Assembly: GCF_010015445.1 (NCBI RefSeq)
Contig: NC_053134.1
Span: 8,999,265 to 9,063,264 of the forward strand
Length of the DNA: 64,000 bases
Direction: 5' to 3'
DNA from: Perca fluviatilis
Lineage: Eukaryota > Chordata > Actinopteri > Perciformes > Percidae
Each line of letters opens with the position of its first letter. Positions within the stretch are counted from its first letter, which is position 1. The notes beneath the pieces are model-generated. The model made no database searches. It was not told where the DNA came from and saw only the letters and a list, made by a program, of their open reading frames with translations. Below, one piece after another: positions 55,481-64,000 of this stretch. The position numbers and the translations under genes were made by a program.

Positions 55481-58400
55481 CGCATTATGATCATAATAGA
55501 AATGTAAAAGATTAATTTAACATTACAACTACTAACATGTTAAACCGTTAAATCAAATGTATTAGTTTTATATATTATACAATTTATTTTGTAGTAGTTC
55601 TTTTTATAAACATAATTCTAAAAACAAAGGTTTGTACTGCCCAGTCATGAGGATATCTCACCAACAAAAGAAATAAAACATTGACAACTAAAATTCAGTT
55701 TAGTTTATTACATTTATTTCTCAGGGACCATGTACAAAAACATGAATCAATCAGCCAAGGAGAATAGATACTTTGTACTATAATTAGCTACTGTGGTACC
55801 ATGTACAGACATGAATAGGCCTACAACTAATGCAATTCATTCAAATTCAAAAAACAATGATTACAAAATTTAATTTAAGAAATGTAATCAAAATTAGATT
55901 CAAACAACAAAGAACAAAAAGCAGAATTATAAAAAAGTTATTTTTGTGAAAAAAGTAGAATATAATGAGAGGTGGAAATGACAATGACATGTCTGATCAG
56001 AACAGAATAATTATGAGATACATGAATTGCTGGGGGAAAATACCATGCAAATGCTAGAAAAGACACAAGTAGAAATAATAGCTGTGGTAATACTTACCAT
56101 ACACGAATCACTACAGTTTAATGCAGCCGTCTTGCCATCAGCTGGGCCCCCTGAAAGAATATTGCTCAATCCCCCAAATTTCCCTGAATTTGTGAATAAA
56201 ATAGATGCTATGTTGGGGCCTCCATGAATTTCTAGCTGCACATAAAACTCACCTCTTGTGGGCCAGACTTCTTAAAAGACTTACCTGTTAAGCACGGTAC
56301 TTTACAAACAAGTTTTTATAGAGGTTTAAATTCCTATATACATCTTGCAATTTAAATGGCAAAACATAGGTTATTGTAAATAAAAAAAGTTTACATTAAT
56401 TTAAAGTTGAAGGCAGCATAAGAGTGAATATCAACAACAGTGCTGTATTGAAAACTGGACAAATGCCAAATCCCTAGTGTACAAATGATAGACTGTTTAC
56501 ATTATTGCATGCAGCTTATGATACAAATCAGCACTTTGTACTGTCTGCCATTAGACCTGTATATCTCCAACCCAGATGGTCTGACATATGTGAGGACCAT
56601 GCAATAAATCAGGGACTGACTGAAAAAAATGACAGAGCCTCTTATTAATACTCTCCCTCAAAAAGCTAACAATCTAACTGTGGCTAACAATGCAGTGATG
56701 CACCAGATTAAAGTCTGAAAAGTTTAGTCTGCACAGTGGACCGTCCATGCAGACATTAGTTACCACTGCTATCTTATAGGCTACCTGCTACTCAGTTTTA
56801 ATAGGATAATGACATATCTCATAACATTTTCACTTTCAACATTTCACTCATAACACTGGATTCCCTGTCATTTCTTTGCAGCTGCAAATGTGCATGTGCT
56901 CTGTCCTACGTTCACTCTTGATCTCATTGGTCATTTTGAACACTAGTACGTAGGAAAAATTAACTTACAAGACAAACCACACTTACAGTGAGTGCATAAT
57001 AATTAAGGACATCAGATAAATCTATCAGTTAGGAATAAAATGACTAGAACAGCAACAATATTTGAAGTTAGCTGGTTAACTAGCTGGTTTATGTCTCCTA
57101 GCTAGCTAAGCTTTATTCTGGTTTGCTGTAGTTGTCCAAAGCTAGTCACCTGCAAAGTGAAGGTATTGTATATTTTTGAAGAATACCAGCCTCTTTTTAT
57201 TTTTACAACATTTTTCAGTGGGGAATCTATGACATTAATCATTTATATGCCTGATTTGTCATCTGCATGACTCTAGAGGTGTTGGTCCACAGGCTACTGT
57301 AGCTAATATTAAGCAGATTACACTGTGGTCTCGTTGCCAGTTAGTTAATTTGGTCATAAACAACCGAGTCTCCTGCCGTTCCTTGAATTTACATCTTTAT
57401 CGTTGGCCCTTACCGACAGAAGTTCCAGAATCTCCTCGTCTCTTCAGTCAGACATTTTTGTTGCCGTCTTTGTGTAAATTACCTTACTTCTTCACCCTCG
57501 GATGTTTGTATTCTTCCATTTTCCACCAGCCACTTGATAGAAACGTCATCAACATGCCACTCACCACTCGCTTGCTGTGAGTTCTCCGGACAATTAGCCT
57601 ACCTGCTCTATTCAAGCAGCTAGCAGGGTAAAGACCGTTTGACGTCCAATCCAACTGATTTGGACATTTGTGTTCTCACATGTAGCTCCTCCGGGTATTG
57701 TCTAGATAAGTTAAGGTTGCAGTGCATGTGTGAAAGGGGCTTATGATGAATATTATACCAGCTTAAAATCAGATTGTTAGCATGCTGACGTAAGCATTTA
57801 GCTTTATGCACGGCTGTGTTAGTATTAAGTAAAGCCTCACACGCTAGCATGGCTGTACACGCTTGGTCTCTGGTCTCTGGTACACAGCAGCAGCTTGTTT
57901 GTAGATGTTCTTTATTGTAAGTGTGACTACAGGTTCACTATTCAATAGGCTAATGTGTGATAGCCCTCGCTTAAAAGTCAGTACACAGCCTCTCTGAAAC
58001 CATTGGTGCTTTTAATCAGGTCATAGTCCTGCCACATGAGCTGGGATCCATGTGACATATTGTGATGTTGTCCACACCCTTTGCCATAAGATGTTGATCC
58101 CTTTCCAGGGAAAAGTTTTCCATAAAGGAAGTCCTTTGGCATGGTGGCATGCCAAAGGATGAGAGTATGAGCATGGACATGTAAATCTGCAGAGAGTGCT
58201 TGTGGTGTCTCCAGGATGTCTAAATGTTATTTTGTCCTTCTTAGACATGATCTAATGTGAAATAATAGACAAGGAAGTTGTGAAGTTGTTAAAAACTTTT
58301 CACGTTTGATCTCTGAAGGCCATTTCACTTCTGTGTGTTTTCTCTATGCAGCTGTAAGTGCTAAATTCCTTATCAAAGGCATCAAAACATGCACAAATAA

Positions 58401-61400
58401 ACCGTTCACGCATCTAAATTTGTTGCTTCCGATCATGTGTAAGCATATTTACAGTCAGTTCAGCTGAATGACAGGAGCTGAACTGAACCACTTCTTGCTG
58501 GAACGACTTCTCAAACTTTCCCCGCTTTCACAGTCGCCACCAAATAGCTGAATGAGATATGGAGTTTCATTGAGAGGAAAAAAAAGAGAACTGTGGAGCT
58601 ATTATGAGAGCAGACTGTGAAGTGAGAGTGGGAACCGTCTCTGAGGGAATGTCAAGGTTAGCAAGATAAGTTCTACTTCAAAGGAGTGGGTGTATGTTTG
58701 AGAGGATTCATCTTAAAATTGAGATGTCATGTCAGAGGGTTATCGGTTTGTCTGTTCATGGAGGGTCTGACAAATCCCTGGGTCAGTGTTTTTGTCCAAA
58801 GGGGGTCTCTCCACAAGACGCCAAAGAAGCCTACCATACCAGACAGTCAAAGCCTGCAACTTGAGGGAAAGGAAAAAGAGGTGTTAGACCGATAAAGCAG
58901 CCTTACCCTGTTGCTGCTGTTTGTGCATGTGTCCTATGATAACACATGTCAGCCACTATCACACACTCCGGGCAGCACAGAGGTAACAGAGAGCACCCAA
59001 AGCCCTGGGAAAACGTGGAGGAGCGTGAAATCACCTTGATCCAAAGATTCCTGCTGCATACCAGTCCACTGAACCCACCAGAGCACAGGGGCCCGGAGAT
59101 GGGCAGACTGCCACAGATCAAGAGAAAGAGACAAAGACAGAGAAAAAGAGAAGAGGTGGAGGGTGATTGTCAAGATCTTTAATCCCAGAGATTGGTTTGA
59201 AGCTTAACATCATCTTATGTATTTCCTGTGCCAGTCGCTCCATTAGGGAGGCCTCTCTCGGATATAAACACAGGATTTACTTTTACATGCCAATTTCAGA
59301 GCCAAGCTTGATTACGGGTTGCCCATGTGCTCTGAGTCAAGCTGGCTGTTTGGGTTTACTGACAGTAGAAAAGAGGATGCTATGGCTGGAATGCTGTGGT
59401 GTGAACAGTGGTGAACACTCCTCCCAGTGCTGAGTGATAGCTCAGCCAGTAGAGATGATAAAATGGCTTCTGTCTGTCACATGGTTGCATAGTGTATGCT
59501 TTCACATCAAGTGATTACACCCCACTGGAAGTGGACTAAACACCCGTTCCCAAACATGAAAAGTAGACAACATGAATGTTGCTCTTTCACATGCTATTCT
59601 GGTCAGGCTATCAGCAGCATGAAGCGGGCATCTATCGCAAATGTCACACATCAAAGCTGTCCTGTCACTGCCACTCACTGCTGAGGAGAAAAGTGGGAAA
59701 AGAAGGTGCTTTCCAGAAGAAGTTTAGCAATTAATGTGCAGGATCTGAGAAATAACTGTTTGGCGCAGCACGGCTTCTCTACCCACCATCTCATAATTAT
59801 ATTTTTGTGGATGTGTAAATCCCACTTCTTTAATGCTTGAGTAACCCCCACCATCAATCCTTAATATGTGATTGGAGGCCCTGCAACCAGCTAATTTGTA
59901 CTCAACTACGCAGCAAGATTAAAAAACAAATGGAGCGACGTCAAATCAGCGCAGGAAAAAGAGGGTGTTTTCCACACTGTGTCGAAGGAATGTTGTGGCT
60001 AAACTGAAAGCCATCATTCAAACTGAAATGCCAACATTTGAGGAAACAATGACGGGACAGATAGCAACATCCGGGCTTGGTCTTTAGTCGTCTGCGTCAT
60101 GAACACAAGAGGGTTTCTTTTCTACAGTTTGGGCCTCGGTCACTGCTGAATCTACCCCCTCCTCCATTAAGTCTGTATACAAGTCTGACGTCCGGCAGCT
60201 TGCATCCCTCACTCCTACCAGAGCCTCTGAGAACATTGCCCTATTCTCCTGCATGCACTCAGGAGTAATAGCAGACAGAGGAGGGGAGAGGAACAGGGTA
60301 CACTTTAAACAAAAGGGGTTCTATAAGGTGCCGGAACAAAATCTCTACGCTGCTGAAAATCCTTTCATAGTGGGGTTCAACACTTTGACAAATACACTTT
60401 CTAGCAGGGAGTTAAATAAGAAGATTGAAACCACTCTCCTGATACGATACTGGTATCAATGTTCTCATCTAACTGTCCGCCAAATAGCTATTAAAACTTC
60501 TTTCCCAAAATGTCAAAGTTTTGTTGTAACAATGTGAGAAATGTCCTGAATGAGAGCTTTCTTCAAAACTACTGTATGTAGTATATATAGCCCTATCCAA
60601 AGCCATTGAAGAACAATAATTTTTCTATACGTGGGGGGTGGGTAGGGACACTTAGCACAAAGGGGAAGCCTGGATTAAGTCATAAGCGGCAAGCGACATA
60701 GGTTGGATTTTAATTGGGTGAGATCACATCCTCTCCATTTCACAGTGAACAAACCTCATGTCTAGAAGGAATCACTTAGATATACTTGAATAAGATGAGT
60801 GTTGTGTCTGTTCAATCCCTCCCTGCATGCCAGACTTTAAAAGAAATGCATTGAAAGTAACGTCCATGTTCACGGTATGAGAGCTCGACATGTGTCTGCT
60901 ACAGAGAGTGATGTTCTTCATGTGAGCGTACAGCTAGATTTCAGACTCTTATATAACTCTGCTGTGGGGCCCCCCATGTTCTGTTCCAGCAGTCGACTCT
61001 AAAGTTCCCCCAGCTTTCCTGCACATTTGCCTCACATCACACAGATGTCTCAGGGCGGTGCAGAAGATGGAGGGACGGCTGGGCCGGGGCCAAGAGGCAT
61101 CGACTGGCTGTCACAAGTGAACAAGTGTGTGTGGTTAGAGATTAGGGAAGGAAGGACACAAACTAAGATTCCGGCGGAGGAGCTCCTGTGGCAGCTGTGG
61201 TTTTCTGAGTGCAAAGGATGCTGGACAACTGGAGCGAACCGATTGGCCAGCGAAGACAAGTGGGTGTGTCCTGGCAGTGTCCTGCTTCCTCTGTGTGATC
61301 TTAAATGAGAAGAGTGACAATTCATCAGGGACAGGATGTCCAATAGGAAGGCAGCTCCCAGGGGTAGACTGAGGGCCTTGCAGCTGGCCACTCAATGACC

Positions 61401-62876
61401 TTGGATCAAACAAAAGTTAGTCTTTAGCTTTATGTCCTTTTTTCAAACACTCTCTGTGCCCATAGAAAAATGAAACATTAATCACCAGCAGAGGACTGAG
61501 AAGTTTCCAGTAAGTCATTTTGTGTTAGTTTATTTTAAGCCAATGGGCCTCACTGTTCCACAAATAACATTGCTTTCTTCGTCTATTCACTTCCTTTTGA
61601 CTCTGCAACATTTCCACCCCTGCACACTTACATTTCCCTCCTGAGAGAGAGGAGGAAATGGGGGGCCTTGCAATGTGAACGAAAGCTCTTTGAAAGTGGC
61701 TCTAGTGAGGCGATATGCCCCTTATAAACGTTGAGCAGGGAGGAATTCAGGGGCGGACTGCTGGGGCCTGGACTGTCTGGGAGCTGCCTGGTGTTTTCCT
61801 GTGTGTGATGCATGCTAACCCTGGGCCCCCTCGACTTCGGCAGCGGCATAAAGAGGCCTCTGTAAGGCTGAGTCAGCTCCAGCCTTAATTCAACTTATTG
61901 GTCTCATTGCTTGATTAAATTCAGCAGGGGGACTCAGAAGGCCCCTGTTTACCCAAAAATGTCTCATGCATTCAAACAGATGCGTGGAAATCAACCTGTT
62001 ATCAGTATGAGAGCTGGAGCCTGCCACAACAATGGTTCTCATGTAGTGCAGAAAGAAAAACCATGAAGTATAGCCAGACCAAACACATTGATGCACACTG
62101 ATAAGTATTGTCAGTTTAATAGATCTAAGTGGGAGTTGGAAATATTGTTTCTGTGAGATAACTCTTGTAGTGACTTTGTCATAAAATTGAAGCCATTTTA
62201 GCATTCTTGGCCGACTATGGAATTTCAAAACAGACTACATTTATCCAATTAAAACATAGAAGACAAAAGAAGAGTGTGTGAAAAACAGGAAGCAAAGCCT
62301 ATATAGCACGATATGGCACGATATAATCATAAAATGACCACTTTACTTCAACCACAAAGCAATTGTTTGGTCCATCTCTGGCTCGCAGTGAGCTTACCAC
62401 CACAGTTATCGACGCAAACCAACAATTCATTTGATGGTGAAATCCAATGTGCCCTAGTATATTGCGTAATTTAGCATGCCAGATTAAAAAAGGACAAACA
62501 GGGGCATACTATCTGCAGGAAATGCCATGGTATAAGTTATAGTGATGGAGTGGTCAGGGGGTGGATGACAAAATCATTCTCTTCTGTCCCCTGACATCAA
62601 GCCTGGCTTTGATCTTGTTATGGGTGGGGGGTCCAGTGGACGTCCAGTGGAGCAGAGGAGCCAACCCGCCTGGTGCCCAGACCATCAGCTTGAATCTGTA
62701 TCCACTAGGGCGTTCCTGTCTCTAGCCATGTCAAGGGATTTCACATACTGGGCAACATAATTGAAATCATCTCATCTCTCTCTCCAAGTGCACGAATATG
62801 AGAAACAACAGTATTTGGCCCATCCTCTGATATAAACATTACATCCATTCAAAGACTCTTCCAACAAATTACACTG
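55481..62876. other. Non-coding DNA upstream of ccnd2
   Basis: No exon was recognised on either strand. The short frames (for example 56011-56241, 60253-60537, 61027-61308) have no domain, splice or family support. Mammalian CCND2 also has a large gene-poor upstream region with regulatory elements. Parts with balanced composition near 60150-60300 and 61030-61400 could be conserved non-coding sequence, which cannot be judged from one genome. Confidence 0.45.
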
Positions 62877-63266
62877 TTAAAGGAATAGTTTGACATTTTG
62901 GGAAATATTCACTTTCTTTCTGAAAATTGGCACCACTCCACACTGTCAATGATGCTGTCCATTGCTAAAAAATATTCTGGCATCTCCATTAAATGGCAAA
63001 TTGTAGTTTTAAACTTTGTTTTTTACACAGATTAAATAAATTAGATAAACATGTCAATTAGTGAGCTTGAAGGATGCTGGTAGGAAGATTTTTCTACCTT
63101 CAGATAGAGCCAAGCTAGCTGTTTCCCCCTGTTTCCACTCTTTATGCTAAGCTAAGCTAACTGGATGCTGGCTCCAGCTACATATTTACTGTACAGAGAG
63201 CTTCTTATTGAGCTCACAGAAAGAGAGGGTATAAGTGTTTTCCCTAAAATGTGAAACTATTTATGT
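62877..63266. mobile_element. 390-bp MITE-like element
   Basis: The left end 'ttaaaggaatagtttgacat' faces a degraded inverted copy at the right ('tccctaaaatgtgaaactat'). The interior has 'tatgctaagctaagctaact' and 'ggatgctggctccagc', typical of a very common fish element. A diverged piece lies near 21250-21420. Confidence 0.7.
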
Positions 63267-64000
63267 AATAAATTTCATTCTTATACTGTAATGTATCATC
63301 TTAAACCAGTTTAGTCAGCATTTCCCCATGTCTTTTGCATTGTACTTTGGGTGCAGCCCTTTTTAGCTCAGCAAGCTCAAAATCCAGTTGAACAGGCTGA
63401 GCTTTAGTTTAGACACAGACTGAACACAAACAGTACTTCCACCCTAGACAAAAGCAGTTGAAATCAAAAGCTGGAGATTAGTTTTAATCAAATAACAACC
63501 TTGCAGACCCAGATACCAGGGCTTTGTTACCGAGCTAAAAGCCCCCCGAGCTGTGAGAGGTGGATTAGACTGATCATGATACGACATGCGCACACACAAA
63601 ATTATTTCACACTCCTGGAAACATGACAATTGATCCAACATTAACATCCCTTGTTTAGCAGTCTATCGGGGCTGTTAATGATAGTTACCTCCCAGGAGAA
63701 AACTTTTTCCTCTTTGCCTAAAGTCAACCAAGAGAAACTCATTGATTCTTCACACCAAAAGTCTGGGAGGAACAGGACATATTCTAGTAGTTGGTCAGAT
63801 GTCAGCCCATGCTGGGAAAGAAGAAGGTTCACAGTGCTGCTGTGGCCTAAAGCTGCGATGATCCAGTTGATCCTTGGCTACAGCTTCCCAGGACCGAGGC
63901 CTCGTCCCCAGGGAGCTCTGCTGAAGTTCCACCAATGTCATTCTGCAACCTCAGCACTGTCCATATTGGGAACCCATCCCAATTGTAATGACCTACATAC
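63267..64000. other. Right-hand end of window, non-coding
   Basis: No gene recognised. The last 200 bases are of balanced composition ('gatccagttgatccttggct', 'ggaccgaggcctcgtcccc'), which might be conserved regulatory or unannotated transcribed DNA, but nothing specific is visible. Confidence 0.35.

Noticed and set aside
60077..60537. Two successive plus-strand frames that might form a small gene
   Set aside because: They are in different frames, lack similarity to known proteins and show no clear splice arrangement.
61027..61413. Overlapping frames on both strands upstream of ccnd2
   Set aside because: No known motif and no splice partners; composition alone explains their length.

Overview
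The window looks like a piece of teleost fish genome. The protein-coding content is four small multi-exon genes with GT-AG introns and vertebrate-type products. The rest is AT-rich non-coding DNA dense in fish-type dispersed repeats: tRNA-derived SINEs, Tc1/mariner remnants, short inverted-repeat elements, an L2-like LINE tail, and many TA/CA microsatellites. There is no sign of bacterial or viral gene organisation.

From left to right the genes are fgf6 (+, 3 coding exons, 7934-10819), fgf23 (+, 3 coding exons, 18146-19516), tigar (-, 6 coding exons, 33509-37289) and ccnd2 (-, 5 coding exons, 41689-54810). Read from the minus strand this is ccnd2-tigar-fgf23-fgf6 with the same relative orientations as the CCND2-TIGAR-FGF23-FGF6 block of human chromosome 12p13. 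All four reading frames can be joined from exons with consensus splice sites and no stop codons, giving products of 207, 261, 258 and 294 residues, close to the lengths of their tetrapod relatives. Teleosts carry a second, partial copy of this block from their own genome duplication. The presence of fgf23 suggests this is the copy usually labelled 'a', but that is inference.

Region by region: 1-7.9 kb is non-coding DNA upstream of fgf6, with a 15-bp perfect hairpin, an 18-bp CRE-centred palindrome, a tRNA-derived SINE and several repeat fragments. 10.8-18 kb, between fgf6 and fgf23, holds a nested transposon cluster (14.4-17.2 kb) including a fold-back element with 31-bp terminal repeats and a decayed Tc1 transposase. 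21.7-32.7 kb is dominated by an approximately 10.4-kb AT-rich minisatellite whose units resemble 'catactatactatgactttttt'. It has higher-order repeats, a solo-LTR-like insertion and a LINE tail inside it, and is bracketed by the two ends of a common dispersed repeat. 33.5-54.8 kb contains tigar and ccnd2; the introns and 3' region of ccnd2 host several short inverted-repeat elements. 54.8-64 kb is non-coding DNA upstream of ccnd2.

Functionally the genes form a conserved neighbourhood rather than an operon: a muscle-associated FGF ligand, an endocrine phosphate-regulating FGF, a fructose-2,6-bisphosphatase-like enzyme and a G1 cyclin. The most unusual structure is the large minisatellite apparently grown inside a dispersed repeat. 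No new gene system was found; many apparent open reading frames are translations of tandem repeats.
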